Below are positions 9,886 through 17,895 of a stretch of 64,000 nucleotides of DNA, in pieces (position 1 is the stretch's first letter; every line of letters starts with the position of its first letter). A model generated the notes under the pieces. The model was not told the DNA's origin and searched no databases. It saw nothing but the letters and a program-made list of their open reading frames with translations. This stretch comes from Bacteroidales bacterium (lineage in GTDB: Bacteria; Bacteroidota; Bacteroidia; Bacteroidales; UBA932): positions 1-64,000 of the forward strand of contig JAFXFS010000010.1 in assembly GCA_017513445.1 (NCBI GenBank), in the 5' to 3' direction. Position numbers and translations under genes: made by a program.

Positions 9886-11438
9886 AATTCATTCTCTTCT
9901 AGCTCAGTAATAATTTTTTCAATCTCAGATCTCAACTCGTTTTCCCTTGCTACGATCTTGCGAATTCGCTCATTGAGTTCTTTTATATTGGTCTCTTGAC
10001 GAGTTTCTTTTGTCTCCACATAACTACTTACAGAAAGGTTATAATCATTTTCTGCAATTAGTTTGTTGTCAACTGATTTTGTAATAGATTCTTTATCTTC
10101 TTTTCTATCAAAGATTTTTATAATCTCATTTATATGTCCTTCATCAAGAACATTATTATTCGTCTCTTTTCTAAAGAATTTATTGCTGGTAGCATCAATA
10201 AACTGAGTCTTTGTGTCTAATTTATGTTTAGATAAAATTAGAATATTCACAGCGATTGATGTTCCATAGAAAAGGTTAGGAGCTAACGCAATAACTGTCT
10301 CCACAAAGTTATTATCTACCAAGTATTTCCTGATTTTCTGCTCTGCACCTCCACGATAGAAAATACCGGGGAAGCATACGATAGCTGCTCTACCTTTGCT
10401 TGATAGATAGCTCAATGCGTGTAGTACAAAAGCAAAGTCTGCTTTTGATTTAGGAGCCAAAACACCAGCAGGAGCAAATCGATCATCGTTAATCAGTGTT
10501 GGGTCATCAGAACCAATCCAATTTACGGAGTACGGAGGATTGGAAACAATCGCATCAAAAGGCTTGTCATCACCAAAATGGGGATCCATCAGGGTATTGC
10601 CTAAAGCAATGTTAAACTTATCGTAGTTTATGTTATGAAGAAACATATTCATACGAGCAAGGTTATATGTGGTGTGGTTAATCTCCTGACCAAAGAAGCC
10701 CTCTTCAATAATATGATCGTCAAACTGTTTTTTTGCTTGTAATAGCAACGAACCCGAACCTGCAGCAGGGTCATAAATCTTATTGATTGTGCTTTGGTTG
10801 TGCATTGCTAGTCGAGCAATGAGTTTTGATACACATTGAGGCGTAAAAAATTCGCCACCTGATTTTCCTGCATTAGCAGCATAATTGTGTATCAAGAACT
10901 CATAGGCATCGCCAAATAAGTCAATATGATTATCCTCAAAATTGCCAAAGTCTAAACCCTCAACACCCTTTATAACTGCTGCCAAGCGACTGTTTTTATC
11001 CTCTACTGTATTACCCAATCGAGTGCTTGTGGTATCAAAGTCTGCAAATAGACCTTTGATGTCTCCCTCGGAATCATAACCAACCGCAGAACCCTCAATT
11101 GCTGTAAATATAGCTTTGAGGTCTGTGTTTAGATTTGGATTCTTGTTCGCTGTTTTAGCGATATTTACAAATAACTGACTTGGGTATATGAAATATCCTT
11201 TGGTCTTAATAGCATCGTCTTTAATTTCGGGAGTGATTATACTATCAGACAGATTAGCATAATCAACGCTTTCGTCTCCTCCTTCAATATAATTGGTGAA
11301 ATTCTCACTAATAAAACGGTAGAATAACGTACCGAGGACAAACTGCTTAAAGTCCCATCCATCAACCGCACCTCGCACTTCGTTAGCGATTTTCCATATT
11401 TGAGCTTGTAATTGAGCTCGCTGCGTATTGCTTGTCAT
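9882..11438 (-). CDS. hsdM: Type I restriction-modification methylase subunit
   Basis: HsdM is the adenine-N6 methyltransferase subunit; with HsdS it protects host DNA. The 518-residue protein has the N-terminal HsdM helical domain (residues 8-150), FFTP at 197-200, the AdoMet-binding motif I DPAAGSGS at 223-230 and the catalytic N6-adenine motif NPPY at 300-303. A C-terminal coiled coil ([19 protein letters not shown]) probably contacts HsdS. Length is normal. It is followed by hsdS with a 4-bp overlap and preceded at 37 bp by a small HTH gene. Confidence 0.97.
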   Translation of the reverse strand: MTSNTQRAQLQAQIWKIANEVRGAVDGWDFKQFVLGTLFYRFISENFTNYIEGGDESVDYANLSDSIITPEIKDDAIKTKGYFIYPSQLFVNIAKTANKNPNLNTDLKAIFTAIEGSAVGYDSEGDIKGLFADFDTTSTRLGNTVEDKNSRLAAVIKGVEGLDFGNFEDNHIDLFGDAYEFLIHNYAANAGKSGGEFFTPQCVSKLIARLAMHNQSTINKIYDPAAGSGSLLLQAKKQFDDHIIEEGFFGQEINHTTYNLARMNMFLHNINYDKFNIALGNTLMDPHFGDDKPFDAIVSNPPYSVNWIGSDDPTLINDDRFAPAGVLAPKSKADFAFVLHALSYLSSKGRAAIVCFPGIFYRGGAEQKIRKYLVDNNFVETVIALAPNLFYGTSIAVNILILSKHKLDTKTQFIDATSNKFFRKETNNNVLDEGHINEIIKIFDRKEDKESITKSVDNKLIAENDYNLSVSSYVETKETRQETNIKELNERIRKIVARENELRSEIEKIITELEENEL

Positions 11439-11475
11439 TATCGTTATGCAATTTTTATATATTTAACAGTAAATG

Positions 11476-11682
11476 CTATTTACTACTGTTTATCAAATCT
11501 TTCCTATCCATATTGAGAATTTCCGCAATCCTAGTCAGAACCTCTAAACTTGGCTGTGATGTATTTGAACACCACCGAGAAACAGTAGCCTCATTCTTTT
11601 GAAGTTGCTCGGCCAACCATTTACCTGTTTTGTTTTGTTCAGCTAGAACAACTTTTATCCGATTAATCCTATCAGTTTTCAT
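11476..11682 (-). CDS. Small XRE/Cro-type HTH regulator heading the hsd operon
   Basis: A 68-residue protein that is essentially one Cro/C1-type helix-turn-helix: WLAEQLQKNEATVSRW is the HTH, followed by the usual SLEVLTRIAEILNM helices. Small proteins of this type encoded just before hsdM are commonly transcriptional regulators (often annotated as controllers) of restriction genes. It is the first gene of the leftward operon and probably autoregulates it. No operator is evident in the short upstream region, so its regulatory target is inferred from position alone. Confidence 0.85.
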   Translation of the reverse strand: MKTDRINRIKVVLAEQNKTGKWLAEQLQKNEATVSRWCSNTSQPSLEVLTRIAEILNMDRKDLINSSK

Positions 11683-11724
11683 ATTTTGCCTTAAATATCT
11701 ACCTCAACAAATTGACTTTATTTG

Positions 11725-11732
11725 CAAATATA
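11725..11732 (-). promoter_or_regulatory. Putative -7 box of the hsd operon
   Basis: CAAATATA on the + strand reads TATATTTG on the minus strand, an exact Bacteroidota -7 element (TAnnTTTG), 43 bases upstream of the HTH start codon. No good -33 TTTG lies at the usual spacing, so the call is tentative. Confidence 0.45.
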
Positions 11733-12081
11733 ATGATAAATTCCTAGACCGTATCTTTTGTTAGCAACTTTTTTACTGCATAAATTGTAATTTGTATAAT
11801 TTGGAATGAGAATTCGGAGAGTTTAATGATTATTCGGAGCATAAAACTTGTGCATAAAGGGAAGGTATTTACAATATAAAAGCATCAAATCCACCCGACT
11901 TTGGAGGGTAGGATACCGACAGGTAGTTTTGGGACGCCGAAAACATTTCGGGTGCACCAAAACACAACTTGCTAAATTTGTTAATTTCGTTGATTTTTCT
12001 TCCGCTCGCTTATAATTTTACCTATGAGCGCAGCCTATTTTCGCGGTTTACCGCAGAGCTGCTATCGTGGCAAGTTTTAAT
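11733..12081. other. Intergenic region between the hsd and hip operons
   Basis: No supported gene is visible between the divergent hsd and hip operons. The stretch holds an AT-rich half next to hsd and a more GC-rich half. It contains short palindromes, including CCGAAA-ACA-TTTCGG near 11938-11952 and GCGG-TTTA-CCGC near 12045-12056. A near-copy of the second (GCGGTGAACCGC) recurs near 12168, inside the hip promoter region. Their role is unknown. Confidence 0.5.
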
Positions 12082-12101
12082 TTATACCCTATAAGGTATA
12101 A
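12082..12101. promoter_or_regulatory. HipB-type operator O1
   Basis: TTATACC at 12082-12088 and GGTATAA at 12095-12101 form a perfect inverted repeat with a six-base spacer. It is the most distal of three copies upstream of hipB. Layout resembles the E. coli HipB operators (TATCC-N8-GGATA), although the sequence differs. Confidence 0.75.
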
Positions 12102-12123
12102 TATACAGATGAAAACAACAAAA

Positions 12124-12143
12124 TTATACCCGATAAGGTGTAA
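12124..12143. promoter_or_regulatory. HipB-type operator O2
   Basis: TTATACC at 12124-12130 and GGTGTAA at 12137-12143, separated by CGATAA, match O1 with one arm mismatch. The centre is 42 bp from the O1 centre, four helical turns, which would suit side-by-side binding of a HipB dimer or HipBST complex. Confidence 0.75.
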
Positions 12144-12221
12144 ATTAAAAAAACTTTCATTATATTTGCGGTGAACCGCGAATATAGGCGGCACCTCGGG
12201 AGAGAAAATAAACGGTTTTAT

Positions 12222-12252
12222 TTTGCTCTCCTCTCGGCTTGCACTATATTTG
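12222..12252 (+). promoter_or_regulatory. hipBST promoter
   Basis: TTTG at 12222-12225, a 19-base spacer and TATATTTG at 12245-12252 form a full-consensus Bacteroidota sigma-A promoter 30 bp before the hipB ATG. A second TATATTTG at 12161-12168 lacks a -33 box. Operator O3 begins inside the -7 box, so binding there should block RNA polymerase. Confidence 0.8.
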
Positions 12253-12269
12253 CACCCGATAGGGTATAA
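12250..12269. promoter_or_regulatory. HipB-type operator O3, overlapping the promoter
   Basis: TTGCACC at 12250-12256 and GGTATAA at 12263-12269, with spacer CGATAG, form the third operator copy. It overlaps the -7 element and the probable transcription start, the expected place for an autorepressor site. Confidence 0.75.
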
Positions 12270-12281
12270 TTTATTGTATCT

Positions 12282-12500
12282 ATGGAGCAGACTATACTTT
12301 CAAAATATGTAAAGGCAATGCGTAAGCAGTACAACCTTACGCAGGTGGAACTTTCCGAGAAGTCGGGAGTTGGTTTGCGTCTTGTTCGTGAGTTGGAGCA
12401 GGGCAAGCAGACCTTACGCCTTGATAAGGTAAACCAAATTTTAAACCTTTTTGGCAGCGAAGTGGGTGTCGTGCCAATGACTAAAACCGATGAGCGATGA
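12282..12500 (+). CDS. hipB: HipB-like antitoxin/autorepressor
   Basis: A 72-residue single-domain XRE-family protein. The HTH is LTQVELSEKSGVGLRLVREL, followed by GKQTLRLDKVNQILNLFG, the form typical of HipB. It should dimerise, bind the three upstream palindromes and repress the operon; in HipBST systems HipB also helps HipS to restrain HipT. The ATG lies 12 bp after operator O3, so the leader is very short. Its end overlaps hipS by ATGA. Confidence 0.9.
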   Translation: MEQTILSKYVKAMRKQYNLTQVELSEKSGVGLRLVRELEQGKQTLRLDKVNQILNLFGSEVGVVPMTKTDER

Positions 12501-12826
12501 AACAGGCTGTTGTATTTTTGCGAGGCGTAAAAGCTGGTATCTTGACGGAGGATGAGAACGGTTATACATTTGAGTATGATGCCGATTATCTAACCTCTGC
12601 CAACGCTGAGGCGGTAAGTCTTACTTTGCCGTTGAGCGATAAACCTTATCGTGATAAGGTACTGTTCCCATTTTTCGATGGCTTGATTCCCGAAGGTTGG
12701 CTTCTGGATATTGCCGAGAAGAATTGGAAGATTGATACTCGCGACCGTATGTCGTTGCTCGTTGCGTGTTGCAAGGATTGTATCGGTGCAGTTGGTGTTG
12801 AACCCATAATCAATGAGGAGGAATAG
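12497..12826 (+). CDS. hipS: HipS-like antitoxin (HipA N-terminal subdomain protein)
   Basis: A 109-residue protein equal to the N-subdomain 1 of full-length HipA: a beta-rich start (AVVFLRGVKAGILTEDENG), LTLPLSDKPY, then LFPFFDGLIPEGWLL and a C-terminal helix with LLVACCKDCIGAVGV. In E. coli O127 HipBST, this separate piece is the antitoxin that blocks HipT. The gene overlaps hipB by 4 bp and ends 3 bp before hipT. The intact start, stop and coupling show a genuine split gene rather than a frameshifted hipA. Confidence 0.87.
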   Translation: MKQAVVFLRGVKAGILTEDENGYTFEYDADYLTSANAEAVSLTLPLSDKPYRDKVLFPFFDGLIPEGWLLDIAEKNWKIDTRDRMSLLVACCKDCIGAVGVEPIINEEE

Positions 12827-12829
12827 CGT

Positions 12830-13771
12830 ATGGCAAAGTGTCTATATTGTTACAAAGAGTTGAACGAAGGTGAAAAAGATTTTCACAAGGCTTGTTCAAA
12901 GAGGATGTTCGGTGCGCCTAGTGTTCCCGAATTGCCATATACACGCGATGACCTGACTGACCTTGCCAAGCAGGTAATCCGTAGCCAAACGACTTTGACA
13001 GGTGTTCAAGCGAAGTTGTCATTGGATATAAACAAGGGTGGCAGAAACGAGACCGATCGTTTCACTATTATTGGATTGTGGGGTCGATATATATTGAAAC
13101 CTCAGACCGACCGTTTTGCACATCTGCCCGAATTGGAGGATTTGACAATGCACCTTGCAGAGTTGGCAAAATTGCAGGTTGTACCTCATAGCCTTATCCG
13201 TTTTGCCGATGGGGAGTTGTGCTATATAACCCGCCGTATCGACCGTACAGCCACAGGCGACAAACTCCCAATGGAGGATATGTGCCAACTTACGGAGCGA
13301 CTTACCGAGCATAAGTACAAAGGCTCGTATGAGCAGATTGCCAAGGCGATACAGCGTTATTCGTCCGTTCCAAAGTTGGATATGGTAAACTATTGGGAGC
13401 AGGTGGTTTTCTCGTGGATAACGGGCAATGCCGATATGCACCTGAAAAACTTTTCGCTATATAGCAAGGAGCAGGGAAAATATCTGCTTACGCCTGCATA
13501 CGATATGCTCTCCACCGCATTGGTTATGCCCGAAGATACCGAGGAGTTGGCATTGACTCTCAACGGCAAGAAAAGCAAAATCAAAAAGGCTGATTTTGTA
13601 ACCTCAATGCAAGCATCGGGATTAGAGGAGAAAGTTATCAATAACATCTTTGCCAAATTCGCAAAGGCCAAAGATAGGTGGTTTGAGTTTATCGACCTCT
13701 CTTTCTTGCCAGACGAGATGAAAGAGGCCTTTAAGGTTATCATTGCCGAGAAGTTAATTCTATTATCGTAA
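12830..13771 (+). CDS. hipT: HipT-like Ser/Thr kinase toxin with N-terminal Zn-type motif
   Basis: A 313-residue HipA-family kinase lacking the N-subdomain. HipA and HipT phosphorylate aminoacyl-tRNA synthetases (GltX or TrpS) and stall growth; the target here is unknown. Visible elements: a CxxC-x11-HxxC cluster at residues 4-22, a Gly-rich loop (TTLTGVQAKLSL, 54-65) with a TLT in place of the phosphoserine motif, ATP-binding Lys90 in YILKPQ, catalytic Asp202 in GNADMHLKN, and metal-binding Asp225 in PAYDMLS. All kinase residues are present, so the toxin should be active. It is the third gene of the hip operon. Confidence 0.88.
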   Translation: MAKCLYCYKELNEGEKDFHKACSKRMFGAPSVPELPYTRDDLTDLAKQVIRSQTTLTGVQAKLSLDINKGGRNETDRFTIIGLWGRYILKPQTDRFAHLPELEDLTMHLAELAKLQVVPHSLIRFADGELCYITRRIDRTATGDKLPMEDMCQLTERLTEHKYKGSYEQIAKAIQRYSSVPKLDMVNYWEQVVFSWITGNADMHLKNFSLYSKEQGKYLLTPAYDMLSTALVMPEDTEELALTLNGKKSKIKKADFVTSMQASGLEEKVINNIFAKFAKAKDRWFEFIDLSFLPDEMKEAFKVIIAEKLILLS

Positions 13772-13828
13772 AAGCATAACCTTCGCTCAATTGAAATTCC
13801 TAAATATACAACTTTTGCTCTATGCAAA

Positions 13829-13864
13829 CAAAAAAGCGCCGCACTTCATTGAAGTACAGCGCAT
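13829..13864 (-). terminator. Rho-independent terminator of tRNA-Phe
   Basis: On the minus strand a GC-rich hairpin pairs 13859-13862 with 13836-13839 and continues through the TACTTCA/TGAAGTG arms with a small bulge. It is followed by six T (A-run at 13830-13835). It begins about 11 bases beyond the tRNA 3' end. It could also stop hipT transcripts, with TTTTT at 13871-13875 on the + side. Confidence 0.8.
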
Positions 13865-13874
13865 TGATTCTTTT

Positions 13875-13950
13875 TGGTGGTGCCACCGAGATTCGAACTA
13901 GGGACACATGGATTTTCAGTCCATTGCTCTACCAACTGAGCTATGGCACC
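13875..13950 (-). tRNA. tRNA-Phe (GAA)
   Basis: The minus strand folds as a full cloverleaf. Acceptor GGTGCCA (13950-13944) pairs with TGGCACC (13885-13879); the D-arm is AGCTCAGTTGGTAGAGC; the anticodon loop CTGAAAA gives anticodon GAA; the T-arm includes GTTCGAATC; the discriminator is A. CCA is encoded at 13877-13875. The gene reads leftward, so its 3' end faces the defence and toxin region. Confidence 0.97.
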
Positions 13951-13988
13951 ATTTTTTAAAAGAACGCCCTATCTTTCGATTGGGATTG

Positions 13989-14019
13989 CAAATGTACGCT
14001 TATTTTTTGAAACTGCAAA
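13989..14019 (-). promoter_or_regulatory. tRNA-Phe promoter
   Basis: On the minus strand TTTG (14019-14016), a 19-base spacer and TACATTTG (13996-13989) form a full-consensus Bacteroidota promoter, placing the start about 30 bases before the mature tRNA 5' end. Confidence 0.8.
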
Positions 14020-14082
14020 AAAAATTTAACTCTTAGTCAAAAAAGTGATAACTTCGCAGAACATCTACAAGAGATTTACACA

Positions 14083-16101
14083 ATGCAGGAGATTTTTGTT
14101 AAAGTTATCATTCCTATAAAATTCAGGGAGAGCATTACCTATAGCGTGCCGCCTCAGCTGGTAAATTATATTTACCGTGGCTGTTGGGTGGGGGTACGTC
14201 TCAGAGGCAAAGAGTATATCTCCGTTGTAGATGAGATCTCATATGAAACTCCACACTTTGACATCAATAAGGTCAAAGCCATAGAATCAATAAAGGATTT
14301 ACCAAGAGTAAGTGGCGGTGAGATAGATTTCTGGAAAGCAGTTGCCAACTATTATCTATGCAGTCCTGGAGAGGTTCTAAAGTCTGCATACAATTTCTTC
14401 TTCAGCAAAAGCATCTCCATACCAGAGAGTAAATCCAAAAAAGAGTCAATTATAAGCATTCCACAACTATCTGAAAATCAGAACAATTGCTTACAGAAGA
14501 TCAGAGAATCATTTGTAAAGAAGAGATCTGTCCTTCTTCGAGGAGTTACAGGAAGTGGCAAGACTGAAATATACACTCATCTTGCGATGGATGCCATCAA
14601 AAGTGGGAAAGATGTTCTCTATCTTGTACCCGAAATCTCTCTCTCAATTCAACTAAAAAGCAGACTTCAATCTATTTTCGGCAACCGCTTAAGAGTATTC
14701 AACTCCAAAAGCACTGCCGCGACAAAAAGAAAGATTTTCAGTGAATTAAAGGAGGAGAATGACAGCACCGGACACAATTCGAGAGAGGGTTATATAATTT
14801 TAGGAACGAGATCATCTATCTTTTTACCATTCCACAATCTCGGCTTGACAATCATTGATGAGGAGCACGACTCTTCTTACAAACAGGAGGATCCTGCTCC
14901 AAGATATAATGGTCGTGATGCAGCCATAATGCTCTCAAAAATGAGAGGTGCAAATATCGTCTTAGGAAGTGCAACTCCTTCATTAGAAACCATTTACAAT
15001 GTTTTGTCTAACAAATATGATGAGGTTGTATTAGATAAGAGATTCCATAATTCTATAGCCCCGAAAATTGAGATAATCGATTTTCTTCAAGCAAGAAAAC
15101 TTAGAAACACAAAGGGAAATTTTTCGCAAAAGCTTATCAATATAATCGATAAAACTCTCAAAGATGGGGAGCAGGTATTGGTATTTCGTTCTCACAGAGC
15201 ATACTCACCTGTTGTCCAATGTGAGGAGTGTTCTGATATTCCGAAGTGTCCTCACTGCAATATCACCCTCTCCTATCACAAGAATGAGCATAAATTAAAA
15301 TGTCACTATTGTAACTACACCATACAATATACCGGCTTGTGTAAAGCTTGCAACAATCTCTCCCTTATGCCGAAAGGTGCAGGGACTGAGAGAATTGAGG
15401 AGGAGCTAAAGGAGCTCTTCCCTACTGCATCTATTGCGAGGTACGATGCCGATACTACTACCAGTAAAGTGCGTCAAGAGAGTATCCTGGAAGATTTTGC
15501 ATCCGGTAAAACAGATATTCTTGTCGGTACTCAAATGATAACTAAAGGTTTTGATTTTGAGAAACTTACGTTAGTCGTGGTTATCAATGCCGACTCACTC
15601 CTCTCATTCCAGAATTTCAGAGCAGATGAAAAGAGTATTCAACTCCTCAGTCAACTTTGTGGCAGAGGTGGCAGAAGGGATAAACAAGGACGTATGGTAA
15701 TTCAGACAACTCAACCTCAACACCCTGTATTTCAAAGCATTGGAGAGGGTCTCAGTCACGAGGAAAAAATCAGACAACTCTCAGAAAGACAACAATTTAA
15801 CTATCCTCCTTGCTGTCGTTTGATAAGAATTACACTGAAAAACAGATTTCAAGAGAGGGTAAATTCTGTAGCGAAGAGTCTTGCCGAAGAATTGAGTAAA
15901 AGTATCACAGGTACAGTTATTGGACCTATATCTCCGCAAATTGACAGAATCAAGAATCAATTTGTATCACAATTGTGGATAAAACTACCAAGAAATCAAT
16001 CTCTTAGCAGCAACAAAGAGATTATTTTCGATATAACAAACAATATCTATAATCAAGAGAAGGGATACACTACAATCTCAATTGATGTAGATCCTCAATA
16101 G
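14083..16101 (+). CDS. priA: Primosomal replication-restart helicase PriA (N')
   Basis: PriA recognises stalled forks and D-loops and reloads the replicative helicase. The 672-residue protein has the N-terminal 3'-end-binding domain (residues 1-110), Walker A GVTGSGKTE, a DEEHDSSYKQ box, GSATPSLE (motif III), paired Zn-binding cysteines (CEECSDIPKCPHC and CHYCNYTIQYTGLCKAC), and motifs V and VI (TQMITKGFDFEKL, QLCGRGGR). It is slightly shorter than E. coli PriA. It converges with the lipid kinase gene with no gap between stop codons, so any terminator must lie inside coding sequence. Confidence 0.97.
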   Translation: MQEIFVKVIIPIKFRESITYSVPPQLVNYIYRGCWVGVRLRGKEYISVVDEISYETPHFDINKVKAIESIKDLPRVSGGEIDFWKAVANYYLCSPGEVLKSAYNFFFSKSISIPESKSKKESIISIPQLSENQNNCLQKIRESFVKKRSVLLRGVTGSGKTEIYTHLAMDAIKSGKDVLYLVPEISLSIQLKSRLQSIFGNRLRVFNSKSTAATKRKIFSELKEENDSTGHNSREGYIILGTRSSIFLPFHNLGLTIIDEEHDSSYKQEDPAPRYNGRDAAIMLSKMRGANIVLGSATPSLETIYNVLSNKYDEVVLDKRFHNSIAPKIEIIDFLQARKLRNTKGNFSQKLINIIDKTLKDGEQVLVFRSHRAYSPVVQCEECSDIPKCPHCNITLSYHKNEHKLKCHYCNYTIQYTGLCKACNNLSLMPKGAGTERIEEELKELFPTASIARYDADTTTSKVRQESILEDFASGKTDILVGTQMITKGFDFEKLTLVVVINADSLLSFQNFRADEKSIQLLSQLCGRGGRRDKQGRMVIQTTQPQHPVFQSIGEGLSHEEKIRQLSERQQFNYPPCCRLIRITLKNRFQERVNSVAKSLAEELSKSITGTVIGPISPQIDRIKNQFVSQLWIKLPRNQSLSSNKEIIFDITNNIYNQEKGYTTISIDVDPQ

Positions 16102-17028
16102 TTATACTAAAACTCTGATTGCCTGAGGAATAACCTCAATTGTCAAAGGTGTATGGCCAACCACCTCTCCATCAATTTCAAGAATATTATCTGGAGCTGA
16201 GATTATCTCAAGTTTTTTGAATTTAACGTGAGAAATAATACTCTTGACCTCATAAAGATTTCCTGTAAAAACCTTTGGTATATGTCTGAGCACATTGAGT
16301 TTTGATGTCTTTTTGATAATTGTAAGATCAACTAAACCATCATCCATCAAGGCCTCTGGAGTCTGCATCATTCCCCCTCCTGAATATTGACCTATACCCA
16401 ATGCCATAGAGAAAGCGTGACCTTCGTAGAAGAGATTATCATCAGCCAAAACTCTATATCTCGTTGTGTTATCACCGAAAAATGCAGTTATTAATCCTTT
16501 GATATACAACTTCTTACCACCATACCCTTTCGCTTTCAACTTCTCAAATTCACGACAAACAGCAGCATCAAAACCTAAACCTCCAATATTCATCATATAC
16601 CTTGACAGTTTCTCTTTACCACTGCTATATGTCACCTTTGCAACATCCTGAATTTTGGTATTAGCACGCTTTATCAATTCAATGACTGCATCATATCCTG
16701 ATGGGTAGTTGTATGCTCTGCCCCAATCGTTACCTGAGCCGACAGGTATAACTCCGACAGCGATATCTGTCGCAGGGAAATAGTCTTGGGTTAAAACGCC
16801 ATTGACAACTTCGTGCAATGTTCCATCGCCACCAACTGAGATAATAACTTTAAATCCCTCCTTGACAGCATTTTTAGCCAACTCAATGGCGTGATATTTG
16901 CTCTCTGTAACAAATTGTTTAAAATTAAAACCTTGTTCAGTAAGTTTTTGTGAAATTATCGGCCAATCTTTAAGTCCCAAGCCATTACCTGCCTTAGGAT
17001 TAACGATAAGGGCAATATCAATATTCAT
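16102..17028 (-). CDS. Diacylglycerol kinase-family lipid kinase
   Basis: A 308-residue protein of the DagK/YegS family, which phosphorylates diacylglycerol or related lipids with ATP at the inner membrane face. Visible motifs: IALIVNPKAGNGLG near the N-terminus, the nucleotide-binding IISVGGDGTLHEVVNG, GVIPVGSGNDWGRAYN, and MNIGGLGFDA. The C-terminal beta domain ends LEIDGEVVGHTPLTIEV. There is no membrane segment. The substrate cannot be fixed from sequence. A possible -7 box (TACTTTTG, minus strand, 17062-17055) lies upstream. It is divergent from parA. Confidence 0.9.
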   Translation of the reverse strand: MNIDIALIVNPKAGNGLGLKDWPIISQKLTEQGFNFKQFVTESKYHAIELAKNAVKEGFKVIISVGGDGTLHEVVNGVLTQDYFPATDIAVGVIPVGSGNDWGRAYNYPSGYDAVIELIKRANTKIQDVAKVTYSSGKEKLSRYMMNIGGLGFDAAVCREFEKLKAKGYGGKKLYIKGLITAFFGDNTTRYRVLADDNLFYEGHAFSMALGIGQYSGGGMMQTPEALMDDGLVDLTIIKKTSKLNVLRHIPKVFTGNLYEVKSIISHVKFKKLEIISAPDNILEIDGEVVGHTPLTIEVIPQAIRVLV

Positions 17029-17093
17029 ATTATTTTTTTATTGAAATTTATTCACAAAAGTAACCTAAATAAGGTTAAAAAAAAAGAATTTGT

Positions 17094-17101
17094 TAATTTT
17101 G
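17094..17101 (+). promoter_or_regulatory. Putative -7 box for parA
   Basis: TAATTTTG matches TAnnTTTG 20 bases before the parA ATG. No clear -33 TTTG stands at 19-21 bases upstream, so support is partial. Confidence 0.45.
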
Positions 17102-17121
17102 CCGTTTAGTATTGAATTTTT

Positions 17122-17895
17122 ATGGGAAAAATTATTGCGATAGCTAATCAAAAGGGTGGAGTTGGTAAAACCACTACCGCCATTAACCTTGCAGCATCAT
17201 TAGCTGTAATGGAGAAGATGGTATTGCTCATTGATGCTGACCCTCAGGCAAATACCACATCGGGAATGAACTTTGATCCAAATTCAAGTTCAAACAAGAC
17301 GATTTATGAGGCACTGATTGGCAGCGAAAATGTTTCCAATGTTATTTTGGATAGCGATATTAAATATCTGCAAGTTATTCCTTCCCACATCAACTTGGTG
17401 GGAGCTGAAATTGAGATGCTCAATATGGAGAATAGAGAGAATGCTCTTAAAGGGATTCTTGATGAGGTGAAAGATAGATATGAGTACATCATCATAGATT
17501 GCTCTCCATCATTAGGTTTGATTACTATCAACGCATTGACAGCAGCCGACTCTGTTATTATCCCTGTACAACCAGAGTTTTTCGGTCTTGAAGGACTTGG
17601 TAAGTTGCTAAATACCATTAAGTTAGTCCAAAACAAACTAAATCCAAACCTCACAATTGAGGGCTTCCTTTTCACAATGTTTGATAGCAGATTAAAACTT
17701 CACAATCAAGTGGTTGAAGAGGTTAGAAAACACTTTAACGAATTGGTATTCAATACAATAATCACGAGAAATGTTCGCTTGAGCGAAGCTCCATCACACG
17801 GCAAACCAGTCGTTTTGTATGATGCAGCATCGAGTGGCACAAACAACTATCTCAATTTGGCAAAAGAGATTATTAAAAAGAATTCTAAGAAATGA
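17122..17895 (+). CDS. parA: Chromosome-partitioning ATPase ParA/Soj
   Basis: A 257-residue deviant Walker-type ATPase. It binds DNA nonspecifically as an ATP dimer and, with ParB, segregates origins. The N-terminus is MGKIIAIANQKGGVGKTTT with the signature Lys of the deviant Walker A. DADPQANTT (motif A') and YIIIDCSPSLGLIT (Walker B) follow. It lacks an N-terminal HTH, as expected for a chromosomal ParA. Its stop overlaps the parB start by ATGA, so the two proteins are produced together. Confidence 0.97.
   Translation: MGKIIAIANQKGGVGKTTTAINLAASLAVMEKMVLLIDADPQANTTSGMNFDPNSSSNKTIYEALIGSENVSNVILDSDIKYLQVIPSHINLVGAEIEMLNMENRENALKGILDEVKDRYEYIIIDCSPSLGLITINALTAADSVIIPVQPEFFGLEGLGKLLNTIKLVQNKLNPNLTIEGFLFTMFDSRLKLHNQVVEEVRKHFNELVFNTIITRNVRLSEAPSHGKPVVLYDAASSGTNNYLNLAKEIIKKNSKK

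Noticed and set aside
12497..13771. hipA broken by a frameshift
   Set aside because: Both parts have their own start and stop, the first overlaps hipB by ATGA, and the break matches the HipS/HipT division of HipBST systems.
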